Assembly: GCA_963851415.1 (NCBI GenBank)
Contig: CAWKPF010000003.1
Coordinates: forward strand, 1,178,001 to 1,242,000
DNA length: 64,000 bases
Direction: 5' to 3'
Source of the DNA: CAWKPF01 sp963851415
Lineage (GTDB): Bacteria; Acidobacteriota; Thermoanaerobaculia; Multivoradales; Multivoraceae
Part shown: piece by piece, positions 24,817 to 33,368 of the stretch
Position numbering within the stretch: position 1 is the stretch's first letter
Layout: every line of letters starts with the position of its first letter
The notes under the pieces: model-generated
Databases searched by the model: none
Seen by the model: the letters and a program-made list of their open reading frames with translations, nothing else
What the model was told of the DNA's origin: nothing
Made by a program: the position numbers and the translations under genes

Positions 24817-25371
24817 CTACCAGTCCGGCTCGTCGTCGATGCCGAGGCCATCGGCCAGGCGGTTGTAGTACGCGAACATCGCGGTCACCTGAACGATGTC
24901 GTGGATCGCCGTGTCGTCGAAACCCACCTCACGCAGGCTCTCGATGTGACGCGCGGTCATCTTCGAGGGTTGGCGGGTCAGCTCGACGGCGAAGTCGAGC
25001 ATGGCGCGATCCGCACGATCGAGCACGGCGGTGCGATAGTCGGTCATCACCGCGTCGACCAGCTCGTCGGCTCCGCTGCGTCCTGCGACCTCGGCCCGGA
25101 GGTCGTCGCCGTGAGCACGCGTTCAGTAGTGACAGTCGTTCACCTGGGAGACGGTCGTCGCGATCATCTCGCGCTGCGCTCGTGACAGCGGGCTTCGATC
25201 GGAGAACATCACTTCGGTGTAGAGGCGCGTCGACGCCGCGAGCGTGTGGGGACGCGGGCTCTGGATGCGCAGCACGTTGAACACCCTGCCGGCGCGTTTG
25301 ATCGCTTCGCGGTAGACGCTGGCGAGCACGCCCGTCGCTTCTTCCGGTGGAATGAGTCGGATCCAGGCCAT
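24817..25371 (-). CDS. AhpD-like/peroxidase-related protein with in-frame TGA (probable selenoprotein, CXXU)
   Basis: Read through one TGA (25125-25123), this is a full-length 184-residue protein of the AhpD/carboxymuconolactone decarboxylase superfamily, peroxidase-related branch. Residues 1-82 end in VSQVNDCHY. The TGA falls exactly at the second cysteine of the CXXC motif, and the His of CXXCXXXH follows at residue 87 (TRAHGDD). After the TGA the same frame continues with the family sequence DYRTAVLDRADRAMLDFAV and YYNRLADGLG to the normal C-terminus. Cys 80 and Sec 83 would form the redox pair that reduces peroxides or disulfides. A hairpin with a 6-base loop starts 17 bases after the TGA. 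A nonsense mutation is the alternative. The gene lies 12 bases downstream of DUF368. Confidence 0.8.
25086..25105 (-). promoter_or_regulatory. Candidate bacterial SECIS hairpin
   Basis: On the minus strand CGACCTC, loop CGGGCC, GAGGTCG forms a perfect 7-bp stem. The loop begins 24 bases after the TGA and has GG at its second and third positions. Loop distance and an early loop G agree with what is known of bacterial SECIS elements, which bind SelB. Hairpins are common in GC-rich DNA, so this is supportive only. Confidence 0.5.
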
Positions 25372-25383
25372 GGCGAGCAGAGT

Positions 25384-26406
25384 CTACCCGGCTCTCGTCG
25401 GTCGGGCTCTTCCGGTCGAGCCGATTCGGCTGATCCCGACCGTCGTGGCGACTCCGACCAGGATCAGGAGCACGCTCGCGACGGCCTGTCCGGGGCTCGG
25501 TCGAAAAAACTGCGTCGGCCAGTCTTCGGGATCGATCTCGGCGAGTGTCTCGGTGGTGACCACGGTCGCTTTGACCGTGCTGCCGATCTCGGGCTGCACG
25601 GGCTCCTGAAAAGGCCACAGGCCCACCACCGAGCCCAGGAGCAGACCGATCAGCACTCCGAGCGTCGTCTCCCGATGACGGAGCAACAGCCAGCGCAGCA
25701 GGTTGCTCACCGCAACGATTCCGAGGACGACTCCGATCCCGACCGGTAGCATCACTCCGAGCGCAGGTCCCATCGCCGCTGCGAGGTCGCGGCTCTGGAG
25801 GGCGTCTTTGAACGCCTCGATTCCGGCGAGAATCGGCACATACTGGCCGAGGAGCAGGAGCAGATAGCCGCCGCTCACTCCCGGCAGGATCATGGCGCTG
25901 GCCCCTGCGAGGCCGGCCACCAGGAGCGTGAAGAAGTTGCTGCCTCCCGCGCCCGCAACACCGAGGGCCTTCATGGCCACCAGCCCGATCATGACCGCCA
26001 GCCCGATCGCTGCGCCGATGCCCACTCGACGATCGACCGGAGTCGCCATCGTCCACACCACGGGCAGGCCACCCAGCGTGAGCCCGATGAACAGGCTGTA
26101 CATCAGCCAGCGATGACCAACCACCAGGTCCTTGACCGGGCCGGCCAGGAGCAGGATCCCGAGCGCGGCAGCGACGCCGACGCTGGTGAGCAGCACCAGC
26201 GAGCGGGGCTTGAGACGCAGGGTGGTGACGTCGGCGATCGCCGAGATGAAGCGCTCGTAGACGCCGGCGGCCAGCAGCATGGTGCCGCCGCTGATGCCGG
26301 GTACGAGGTTGGCGAGGCCCATCAGTACACCCCCCAGGGCGCCGCGCAGTGCCAGCGTCGGCAAGGAAGCGAGAGCCTCGTTGTGCTCGTCCGTGGGTCG
26401 GGTCAT
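25384..26406 (-). CDS. DUF368 (PopT-like) membrane protein, probable polyprenyl-phosphate translocase
   Basis: The 340-residue polytopic protein carries the two family repeats: GLANLVPGISGGTMLLAAG near the N-terminus and MILPGVSGGYLLLLLGQ in the second half. DUF368 proteins were recently linked to recycling of undecaprenyl phosphate across the cytoplasmic membrane for cell-wall synthesis. About nine helices are visible. Between the last two helices is a polar loop (TTETLAEIDPEDWPTQFF). The ATG at 26406 is chosen because the preceding in-frame sequence is polar and lacks a ribosome site. The AhpD-like gene follows 12 bases after the stop. Confidence 0.85.
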   Translation of the reverse strand: MTRPTDEHNEALASLPTLALRGALGGVLMGLANLVPGISGGTMLLAAGVYERFISAIADVTTLRLKPRSLVLLTSVGVAAALGILLLAGPVKDLVVGHRWLMYSLFIGLTLGGLPVVWTMATPVDRRVGIGAAIGLAVMIGLVAMKALGVAGAGGSNFFTLLVAGLAGASAMILPGVSGGYLLLLLGQYVPILAGIEAFKDALQSRDLAAAMGPALGVMLPVGIGVVLGIVAVSNLLRWLLLRHRETTLGVLIGLLLGSVVGLWPFQEPVQPEIGSTVKATVVTTETLAEIDPEDWPTQFFRPSPGQAVASVLLILVGVATTVGISRIGSTGRARPTRAG

Positions 26407-26612
26407 ATCTGGGGGCTCCGAGCCGGCGCCATCGGCGCAGCCACTTTGTCCAGGGGCAAGGGACGCGCTATCGTGCGGGTCTCCCACGAAACGGACGCGT
26501 CAGGCCGCGCATCTTACAGCGAGTGTCGAGCCGGGGACCACGAACGACCACGGTTCGCCAAGGCGCGACAACCACGGCCGAGCTCCCCAACCATGATCAG
26601 GCAGCCGAGTCG

Positions 26613-28004
26613 ATGACCAGTTACGACTACGACCTCTTCACCATCGGTGCCGGCTCCGGGGGAGTGCGCGCCTGCCGGGTCGCCGCGGGCTACGGCGCCC
26701 GAGTCGGGGTGGCGGAGGAGCGCTATCTCGGCGGAACCTGCGTCAATGTCGGTTGCGTGCCCAAGAAGCTGCTCGTGCACGCGGCTCATCTTCGTGAGGA
26801 AATGCACGACGGCGCGGGGTTCGGCTGGACGATCGAGGATCCGAGCTTCGACTGGCAGACCCTGGTCGCCAACAAGAACACCGAGATTGCCCGCCTCAAC
26901 GGTATCTACCGCTCGCTCCTCGAAGGCTCTGGGGTCGAGCTACATGAGTCGAGAGCACGCCTCCTCGACGCTCATACCGTCGAAGTCGGCGGGCGAGCCG
27001 TGACCGCCGAGCACATACTGATCGCCACGGGTGGTTGGCCCTTTCTGCCGAAGACCCCCGGCATCGAGAACGCGATCACCTCGAACGAGGCCTTCTTCCT
27101 GGAGACGCTGCCGGAGCGGGTGGTGATCGTGGGAGGCGGTTACGTGGCCGTCGAGTTCGCCGGGATCTTCAACGGGCTGGGCTCGCAGACCACGCTCCTG
27201 TATCGAGGCCCGCTCTTTCTGCGGCACTTCGACCGCGATCTCGCCATGGCCCTGGCGGAAGAGATGCGGGCGAAGGGAGTCGACATCTGTTTCGAGACCG
27301 AAGTGCGATCGCTCAGTCGATCCTCCGAAGGCGGCGAGATCACGGTGGTGTGCGACGATCTCGAGACCCTCTCCGCCGACGTCGTTCTGTATGCCACCGG
27401 GCGGCGCCCGAGTACGGCGGGGCTCGGGCTCGAGGAGATCGGTGTCGAGACCGATGCGCACGGCGCGATCGTGGTCGACGACCTCAATCGCTCGTCCGTG
27501 CCGAGCATCTGGGCGATCGGCGACGTGACCCAGCGTGGCTTCGAGCTCACTCCCGTCGCGATCCGTGAGGGGATGGCCCTGGCCCGAACCTTGTTCGGCG
27601 GGAAGCCCACCCGGCCCGACTACGACAACATCCCGACCGCGGTCTTCAGTCAGCCTCCGGTCGGCACCGTGGGGCTGAGCGAGCGAGAGGCGCGGGATCG
27701 CTTCGGAGACATCGACGTGTACCGGACACGTTTTCGCGCGCTCGAGCACACCCTGACGGACAACACCCAGCGCACCCTGATGAAGCTGGTGGTGGAGCGC
27801 TCGAGCCAACGAGTGGTGGGCGCGCACATGGTGGGTCCGCACGCGGGTGAGATCATCCAGGGGATCGCCATCGCGGTGAAGATGGGCGCGACCAAGGCCC
27901 AGTTCGACGCGACGATCGGGATCCATCCGACCTCGGCGGAGGAGTTCGTCACCATGCGCGATCCGGTCAGTGAAGAAGACCTCGAGCCCGGAGGCCCTCG
28001 ATGA
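26613..28004 (+). CDS. gor: Glutathione-disulfide reductase
   Basis: The 463-residue flavoprotein reduces oxidised glutathione with NADPH. FAD is bound by IGAGSGGVRACR. The redox disulfide is Cys 43 and Cys 48 in GGTCVNVGCVPKKLL. The NADPH site is IVGGGYVAVEFAGI, followed by two arginines in YRGPLFLRHFD, which favour NADPH. The partner active site His 438-Glu 443 lies in GIHPTSAEEFVTMRDP. The protein lacks extra membrane or mercuric-binding domains, and the FAD and dimer motifs match glutathione reductases better than lipoamide dehydrogenases. Its stop overlaps the SDR gene start (ATGA). Genes for glutathione synthesis, degradation and use follow within 7.5 kb. Confidence 0.92.
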   Translation: MTSYDYDLFTIGAGSGGVRACRVAAGYGARVGVAEERYLGGTCVNVGCVPKKLLVHAAHLREEMHDGAGFGWTIEDPSFDWQTLVANKNTEIARLNGIYRSLLEGSGVELHESRARLLDAHTVEVGGRAVTAEHILIATGGWPFLPKTPGIENAITSNEAFFLETLPERVVIVGGGYVAVEFAGIFNGLGSQTTLLYRGPLFLRHFDRDLAMALAEEMRAKGVDICFETEVRSLSRSSEGGEITVVCDDLETLSADVVLYATGRRPSTAGLGLEEIGVETDAHGAIVVDDLNRSSVPSIWAIGDVTQRGFELTPVAIREGMALARTLFGGKPTRPDYDNIPTAVFSQPPVGTVGLSEREARDRFGDIDVYRTRFRALEHTLTDNTQRTLMKLVVERSSQRVVGAHMVGPHAGEIIQGIAIAVKMGATKAQFDATIGIHPTSAEEFVTMRDPVSEEDLEPGGPR

Positions 28005-28897
28005 GTGACATGCAGGGCAAGACGTGTGTCGTGACCGGCGCCAATGCCGGCATCGGGAAGTGGACCGTGATCGGACTCGCGGAGAGGGGAGCCCGGGTGC
28101 TGATGCACGCGCGATCCCGCGAAAAGGGAGAGGCTGCCGTTGCGGAGGTCAAGGGGCGTACCGGGAATCCGGAGATCGAGCTGGTGGTTGCCGATCTGGC
28201 GGAGCTCGGTCAGGTGGCAGCCCTCGCCCGAGAAGTGCTCGAGAGATGTCCGCGACTCGACGTACTGGTCAACAATGCGGGCGTCATTCAGGGAGAGCGC
28301 ACCGAGACTCCAGACGGCTACGAGTCCACCTTCGCGGTGAACCACCTCGCTGTGTTCCTGCTCACCAATCTGCTGCTCGAGCGGCTCCGCGAGTCGGCCC
28401 CCTCGCGGGTGGTGACCGTCGCGTCGCGGGCGCACGTGGGGCGCCAGCTCGACTTCGACGATCTCCAGAGCGAAAGATCGTATGCGTCGATGGACGTCTA
28501 CGGGAAGTCGAAGCTGGCCAACATCCTGTTCACGCGGGAGCTCGCTCGGCGACTCCAGGAGCAAGGGGCAGACGCAGCGACCGTCACGGCGAACTGCCTG
28601 CATCCTGGAGTCGTGCGGACCCGGTTCGGGGCCGACGGCGACCTGGGAGGACTGATGGGCGTCGGCTGGGCCCTGCTCCAACCGTTCCTGCTCTCGCCCG
28701 AGAAGGGGGCGCGAACGTCGGTCTTCCTCGCCTCTTCACAGGAGGTCGATGGGATCTCCGGCGAGTACTTCGACCAGTGCAAGATCCAACGCACCACGCG
28801 CTACGGGCGCGACCCGGACTCGGCTGCGGAGCTGTGGCGGCGCAGTACGGAGATGGTCGCGAAGTGGCTTCCGGAGGGCGCTTCCACGATCGGCTAG
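28001..28897 (+). CDS. Short-chain dehydrogenase/reductase (retinol-dehydrogenase-like)
   Basis: The 298-residue Rossmann protein has the cofactor motif TGANAGIG (12-19), NNAG (91-94), Ser 142 and the catalytic YGKSK (Tyr 167, Lys 171). The arrangement with HPGVVRTRFG and a relatively long C-terminus resembles retinol dehydrogenase/WW-domain oxidoreductase-like SDRs; the absence of an acidic residue after the GXXXGXG strand (MHARSREKGE) suggests NADP(H). Translation is coupled to gor by a four-base overlap. The stop codon shares a CTAG with the stop of the convergent VTT gene. Confidence 0.88.
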   Translation: MSDMQGKTCVVTGANAGIGKWTVIGLAERGARVLMHARSREKGEAAVAEVKGRTGNPEIELVVADLAELGQVAALAREVLERCPRLDVLVNNAGVIQGERTETPDGYESTFAVNHLAVFLLTNLLLERLRESAPSRVVTVASRAHVGRQLDFDDLQSERSYASMDVYGKSKLANILFTRELARRLQEQGADAATVTANCLHPGVVRTRFGADGDLGGLMGVGWALLQPFLLSPEKGARTSVFLASSQEVDGISGEYFDQCKIQRTTRYGRDPDSAAELWRRSTEMVAKWLPEGASTIG

Positions 28898-29619
28898 CGC
28901 GATCCGCGGACCGGCTGTCCAGGCGGGGTGCTCGCCGCGAGAAGCTCTCTACGAGCCACCTGGATGATGGCGATGGAAGCCACCACGGCGACCCCGAGGC
29001 CGCCGAGGTAGAGCGCCCACTGCAGCGGATCGGAGGGCGGAGGTCGTCGTCCGAGGTGTGTCAGGTTGGCCGCCAGGGAGCCGATGTAGGCGTTGAGCAG
29101 CGAGAACGGGATCGTGCCGATCAGGGTTCCGATCAGGAAGGACCGATGCCCGAAGCGTGTGAGTCCGAAGAGATAATTCGACAGCTTGTAGGGAATCACC
29201 GGCACCAGCCGGATCAACAGAACCATCTTCCAGCCGCTCTTGGGAAGCTCGCGATCGAGCACGCGCAGCTTCGGGTGCTCGCGCAGGAACTCGACCGTTC
29301 GCCCGCGCAGAAAATGCCGTGAGATCAAGAAGGCGACGAGGGAGCCGAGGGTCTTGCCGGCGACCGAGATCACGGTGCCCCAACCCGCGCCGAACAGAAA
29401 CCCCGATGCGAGCGGGAACAGGATTCCGGGAACGAGGAGCACGACGGCCAGTGCATGAACGAGGATGAAGAGGAGCGGTGCCGTTCTGGGACGAGCTTCG
29501 AGCCAGTCGACCACCAGCAGCAGTACGTCCTCGATCCCCACCGCCAGCAGAATGCCGATCAGGGCGATCCCGAAGAGCAGTGCGTAGATCAGGGGCCGAG
29601 TGGCGCGGCGCAAGGACAT
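28894..29619 (-). CDS. VTT-domain (TVP38/TMEM64-type) membrane protein
   Basis: A 241-residue polytopic membrane protein with the VTT core: LVPGILFPLASGFLFGAGWG in the first re-entrant half, then a cytoplasmic stretch with LRVLDRELPKSGWKMVLLIR, and LVPVIPYKLSNYLFGLTR in the second half. VTT/DedA proteins are linked to lipid scrambling or transport, including undecaprenyl-phosphate recycling for some DedA members. It ends in a basic tail. It overlaps the SDR stop codon on the other strand and is followed upstream by gshB on the same strand at a distance of 63 bases. Confidence 0.88.
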   Translation of the reverse strand: MSLRRATRPLIYALLFGIALIGILLAVGIEDVLLLVVDWLEARPRTAPLLFILVHALAVVLLVPGILFPLASGFLFGAGWGTVISVAGKTLGSLVAFLISRHFLRGRTVEFLREHPKLRVLDRELPKSGWKMVLLIRLVPVIPYKLSNYLFGLTRFGHRSFLIGTLIGTIPFSLLNAYIGSLAANLTHLGRRPPPSDPLQWALYLGGLGVAVVASIAIIQVARRELLAASTPPGQPVRGSR

Positions 29620-29682
29620 CGGTTTGATGGCTGAGGATCTCGCGGGACGGGCGAGGGCTGGACCTGATGCCGGAGAGGCGAT

Positions 29683-30636
29683 CTACTGTCTGGCGGCGAA
29701 GCGCTTCTCGACCGCGTCGAGGATGTCCGCCTCCAGCGAGATGCCGTCCAGAGCGTGGATCTCTCGAATGCCGGTCGGACTGGTGACGTTGATCTCGGTG
29801 AGCCAGGCTCCAATGACGTCGATCCCCGCGAAGACGATTCCCATCTCGCGCAGGGTGGGGCCGATCGCGGCGCAGATCTCGCGCTCGCGCTCGGTGATGT
29901 CGGCGTGCTGCGCCGTGCCTCCGGCGTGGAAGTTGGCACGCGCGTCCGAGTCGTGCGGTACACGGAGCACCGCTCCCAGCGGCTCTCCCTCGACGACGAT
30001 GATTCGTTTGTCGCCCTGGCGGACCTCCGGGATGTAGCGCTGCGCCATGATGTAGCGACGACCATGACGAGTCGAGGTCTCGAGAATCGACCGAGCGTTG
30101 CGATCGCCGGGGCCGAGATAGAAGATTCCCTCGCCTCCGGCGCCGTCGAGCGGCTTGATGATCATCTCGCCGCCGACTTCCCGCTGGAACTCGAGAAGCT
30201 CTTCCATGCTGCAGGAGACTCGCGTGTCGGGGCAGAACTCGGGGAAGCGATTGGCGAACAGCTTCTCGTTGGCGTTGCGCAGGGAGGCCGGGTCGTTCAC
30301 CACCAGGGTCGACTCTCGGACCATCGAGAGGAGATGCGTGGCGTACAGGAAATCCATGTCGAAGGGTGGATCCTTGCGCATCCACACGACCGAGAAGGAA
30401 TCGAGGTAGCGCCGCTCGCGTCTGCCGGTGCGATACCAGTTGTCTTCCCCCTCGGGAAGCAGTTCCACTTCGGTGACGGTCGCCCTGGCCCTGCCGTCGG
30501 CCCCCAGGCCGAGATCGGGAAGCTCACAGCTCCACACTTCCTGCCCGCGGCGAGCCGCCTCGCGCATGAAGGCGATCGTGGTATCTGCCTCGGGGAGCAG
30601 GTGGCCGAGAGGATCGATCACGAAGAGGTGCTGCAT
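29683..30636 (-). CDS. gshB: Glutathione synthetase
   Basis: The 317-residue enzyme joins gamma-glutamylcysteine and glycine with ATP. The N-terminal domain shows FVIDPLGHLLPEADTTIAFM. The ATP-grasp half shows IIKPLDGAGGEGIFYLGPGD, QRYIPEVRQGDKRIIVVEG, RANFHAGGTAQ and INVTSPTGIREI, all standard for bacterial GshB. Length is normal. The partner enzyme gene gshA lies at 33369 on the same strand, separated by a PQQ dehydrogenase and chaC. The upstream PQQ dehydrogenase gene ends 49 bases before it. Confidence 0.95.
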   Translation of the reverse strand: MQHLFVIDPLGHLLPEADTTIAFMREAARRGQEVWSCELPDLGLGADGRARATVTEVELLPEGEDNWYRTGRRERRYLDSFSVVWMRKDPPFDMDFLYATHLLSMVRESTLVVNDPASLRNANEKLFANRFPEFCPDTRVSCSMEELLEFQREVGGEMIIKPLDGAGGEGIFYLGPGDRNARSILETSTRHGRRYIMAQRYIPEVRQGDKRIIVVEGEPLGAVLRVPHDSDARANFHAGGTAQHADITEREREICAAIGPTLREMGIVFAGIDVIGAWLTEINVTSPTGIREIHALDGISLEADILDAVEKRFAARQ

Positions 30637-30685
30637 CCAAAGACGCTATCACGCGAGGCCGCTCTGCGAGGTCGCTCGCAGGCGC

Positions 30686-32677
30686 TCAGTCGGGTAGGGC
30701 ATAGGCGACGATCGCGTCGCCGAGCCGGGTCCCGGCTCGACCGTGGCCACCGGCTGCGATGACCACGTACTGACGACTGTCCTCTCGCAATCGGTAGGTC
30801 ATCGGAGTGGCTTGACCTCCAGCGGGCAGCCGAGCCTTCCACAGCTCGCGACCGTCCTCGATGTCGAACGCTCGGAGGTAGTCGTCGACGGTCGCGGCAA
30901 TGAACACGAGGCCGCTCGAGGTGATCAGGGGGCCGCCGAGGTTGGGGACTCCGTAGCGCAGCCGGAGCGGGACGGGAATCAGGTCCGCGATGGTGCCGAG
31001 CTCGACCTGCCAGCGGAGCTCGCCAGTGGCCAGATCGACCGCTGCCAGGGTTCCCCAGGGGGGAGGGTTGCACGGCACTCCGAGGGGCGAGAACAGGGTC
31101 TCCCGCATCAGTGCGTAGGGGGTTCCCTCCTGAGGGGAGAACTCGGCATCGGGGAACTGCTCTCGAAGCTCCTCGAGGCGGCCGCGTTCGAAGAGTGTCA
31201 CGCTCCACGCCAGGCTCATGGTGTTGGCGACCACGAGCCCTCGCTTCGGATCGACCGCCACGCCTCCCCAGTTGCTGCCGCCGGCGTTGCCGGGGAACAT
31301 CAGCGAGCCTTCCAACGAAGGAGGGGTGTACATGCCGTCGAAGCGGAGTTGCTCGAGCCGTTCTCGACAGGCGCCTCGGTCCCACGGCGTGAAGCCGAAG
31401 GCGTCCTCGGCGGCCAACTCGGTCGGCACCAGCCACGGCAGCTCTGTGGGGAAGGGTTGTGTCGGTGAGGTGATCTCCCCGGGGATCTCCGTCTGAGGGA
31501 CCGGACGCTCCTCGACTTCGAAGAGGGGTTGCCCCGTTTCCCGATCGAGCACGAAGAGGAAGCCCATCTTGGTCGCCTGGACCAGCGCAGGAATCTCTCG
31601 CCCATTCCGGCGGAGGGGAAAGAGGGTCGGCTGGGCTGGCACATCGAAGTCCCATAGATCGTGGTGCACCGTTTGATAGCTCCAGGTCACCTCGCCAGTC
31701 GTCGCGTCGAGGGCCACCACCGAGCTGCCGTAGTAGTCGAGCCCCTGGCGGGTAGCCGACCAGTAGTCGGGCACCGGGTTGCCGGTGGGGATGAAGACGA
31801 GGCCGCGCTCTTCGTCACCCGACAGCGGGGCCCACGCGTTGGGGCTGGCCAGATGATATGCGGTCTCCACGGAGGAATCGGTGCCATCCTGGTCGGGGGT
31901 GTCGGCCGGCGGAACCGGATCCCAGGCCCAACGCAGCGCACCGCTGCGAACGTCATAGCCGCGCACCACCCCCGAGGGAGCGTCGGTCCGGGTGTTGTCG
32001 CCGACCGCCGAGCCGACCACGACGATGTCTCCCACCACTACCGGTGCCGAAGTCACCTGGTACTCCCCTGGCCAGCGGAACTCACCCACGCCGACCGCGA
32101 GGTCGACCTCGCCGTTTCGCCCGAAGTCGGCGCAGGGCTTGCCGCTCACCGAATCGAGTGCGATCAGGCGGGCGTCGTTGGTGGCGGTGAGGATGCGCTT
32201 CGAGCAGGGGGCCGAACCGGCCGGGCTGCTCCAGTAGGCCACGCTGCGGCAGAGGTACTGGTTGGCGTAGTCGACTTCCCGGTCCAGTTGCGGGTCGAAG
32301 CTCCAGATCTCGGCCCCGGTCTCCGGGTCGAGCGCGAGGACACGGTTGTAGGGAGTACAGACGAACATCGTGTCGTCGACCACGATCGGCGTGAGCTCGA
32401 AGGCCGTGGTCGCGCCGGCGCCGCCGCTCCACACGTCTCCCGTGTGGTAGACCCAGGCCTCCTCGAGGTACTTGACGTTGTCGGGAGTGATCTGCGCTAC
32501 GGGTGAGTAGCGCATGCCCCCAAGATCGTTGCCATAGTGGGGCCAGTCCGCGGTCGGCCCCGAGTCGTCCACCTCGATCGGCCAGAGGGCCGCGACGGTG
32601 ATGATCGTTGCCGCCGCAGCGCCGACGACGAGCCAGTGGAGTGGGCGGGGTCCGGTCGGGTCTCTCGAATCGGGCAT
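30686..32677 (-). CDS. PQQ-dependent dehydrogenase (membrane-anchored quinoprotein, glucose-dehydrogenase-like)
   Basis: The 663-residue product has an N-terminal anchor (LHWLVVGAAAATIITVAALW) and an eight-bladed quinoprotein propeller. Visible blade motifs are ADWPHYGNDLGGMRYSP, ALDPETGAEIWSFDPQL, WAPLSGDEERGLVFIPTGNP and AFDIEDGRELWKARLP followed by GGQATPMTYR. These resemble membrane-bound glucose dehydrogenases and related enzymes; the five-helix N-terminal domain of Gcd is missing. It would oxidise a sugar or alcohol in the periplasm and pass electrons to the respiratory chain. The ATG at 32677 has GGAG six bases upstream; an ATG at 32728 is possible. PQQ synthesis genes are not in the window. 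Confidence 0.82.
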   Translation of the reverse strand: MPDSRDPTGPRPLHWLVVGAAAATIITVAALWPIEVDDSGPTADWPHYGNDLGGMRYSPVAQITPDNVKYLEEAWVYHTGDVWSGGAGATTAFELTPIVVDDTMFVCTPYNRVLALDPETGAEIWSFDPQLDREVDYANQYLCRSVAYWSSPAGSAPCSKRILTATNDARLIALDSVSGKPCADFGRNGEVDLAVGVGEFRWPGEYQVTSAPVVVGDIVVVGSAVGDNTRTDAPSGVVRGYDVRSGALRWAWDPVPPADTPDQDGTDSSVETAYHLASPNAWAPLSGDEERGLVFIPTGNPVPDYWSATRQGLDYYGSSVVALDATTGEVTWSYQTVHHDLWDFDVPAQPTLFPLRRNGREIPALVQATKMGFLFVLDRETGQPLFEVEERPVPQTEIPGEITSPTQPFPTELPWLVPTELAAEDAFGFTPWDRGACRERLEQLRFDGMYTPPSLEGSLMFPGNAGGSNWGGVAVDPKRGLVVANTMSLAWSVTLFERGRLEELREQFPDAEFSPQEGTPYALMRETLFSPLGVPCNPPPWGTLAAVDLATGELRWQVELGTIADLIPVPLRLRYGVPNLGGPLITSSGLVFIAATVDDYLRAFDIEDGRELWKARLPAGGQATPMTYRLREDSRQYVVIAAGGHGRAGTRLGDAIVAYALPD

Positions 32678-32792
32678 CCTGATCTCCGCGCGGTCGTTTC
32701 TGGGCTCGAGAGTGTTCTCAGAAACCATGACGAGGCTTCCGGTCGAGGGGTTTCCATTCGCCCGGTTTCGGAAGCGCTATAGTGCCGGCGCG

Positions 32793-33353
32793 ATGACGAG
32801 GCCGGGAGGAGAAGACGTCGAGGAGGAGACCTGGGTGTTCGGCTACGGATCGTTGATCTGGCGGCCGGACATGCCCTGGGTGGAGCGCTCGCCCGGATGG
32901 ATCGAAGGCTGGCGACGGCGTTTCTGGCAGGGCTCGACCGATCACCGCGGGATCCCGGGCGCGCCCGGCAGGGTAGTGACCCTCGACCTCCACGCCTCTT
33001 CGCGTTGCTGGGGCATGGCGTATCGCGTGGACGCCAAAAGCCGCGAGGCGGTCCTCGCCGGCCTCGATCATCGTGAGAAGGGAGGCTATCGGCGCCTGGT
33101 GGTCCCGGTTCATTTCCGGGAGCGAGCGTCGGTCGAGGCGCTGACCTGGGTCGCCACTCGAGACAACCAGAACTACCTGGGCCCGGCAACCCTCGACGAG
33201 ATTGCAGAGCAGGTCGTCGCCTCGGCCGGACCGAGCGGTCCCAACCTCGAGTACGTGGTACAGCTGGCGCGCGCCCTGCGTGCGATGGACGCTCCTGACG
33301 CTCACGTCGAGGCGCTGACGGCCCGTGTGGAGAGCCTCACCCGAGAGACGTGA
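32793..33353 (+). CDS. chaC: ChaC-like gamma-glutamylcyclotransferase
   Basis: The 186-residue cytosolic protein cleaves glutathione into 5-oxoproline and Cys-Gly. The substrate loop is VFGYGSLIWRPDMPW (GYGSL at 17-21) and the catalytic Glu 95 lies in LDHREKGGYRR, both characteristic of ChaC rather than GGCT/GGACT enzymes. TRDNQNYLGPATLDEIA near the C-terminus is a further ChaC block. The start ATG at 32793 is chosen because the domain begins 14 residues later. It is divergent from the PQQ dehydrogenase and convergent with gshA, which makes the enzyme that removes glutathione a direct neighbour of the one that starts its synthesis. Confidence 0.92.
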   Translation: MTRPGGEDVEEETWVFGYGSLIWRPDMPWVERSPGWIEGWRRRFWQGSTDHRGIPGAPGRVVTLDLHASSRCWGMAYRVDAKSREAVLAGLDHREKGGYRRLVVPVHFRERASVEALTWVATRDNQNYLGPATLDEIAEQVVASAGPSGPNLEYVVQLARALRAMDAPDAHVEALTARVESLTRET

Positions 33354-33368
33354 GCGGCGGCGGGTAGG

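Noticed and set aside
24817..25050. A separate 77-residue gene starting at the GTG/ATG near 25050
   Set aside because: The frame and family alignment continue directly from the upstream part across the TGA, and no ribosome site precedes this start; it is the C-terminal half of one protein.
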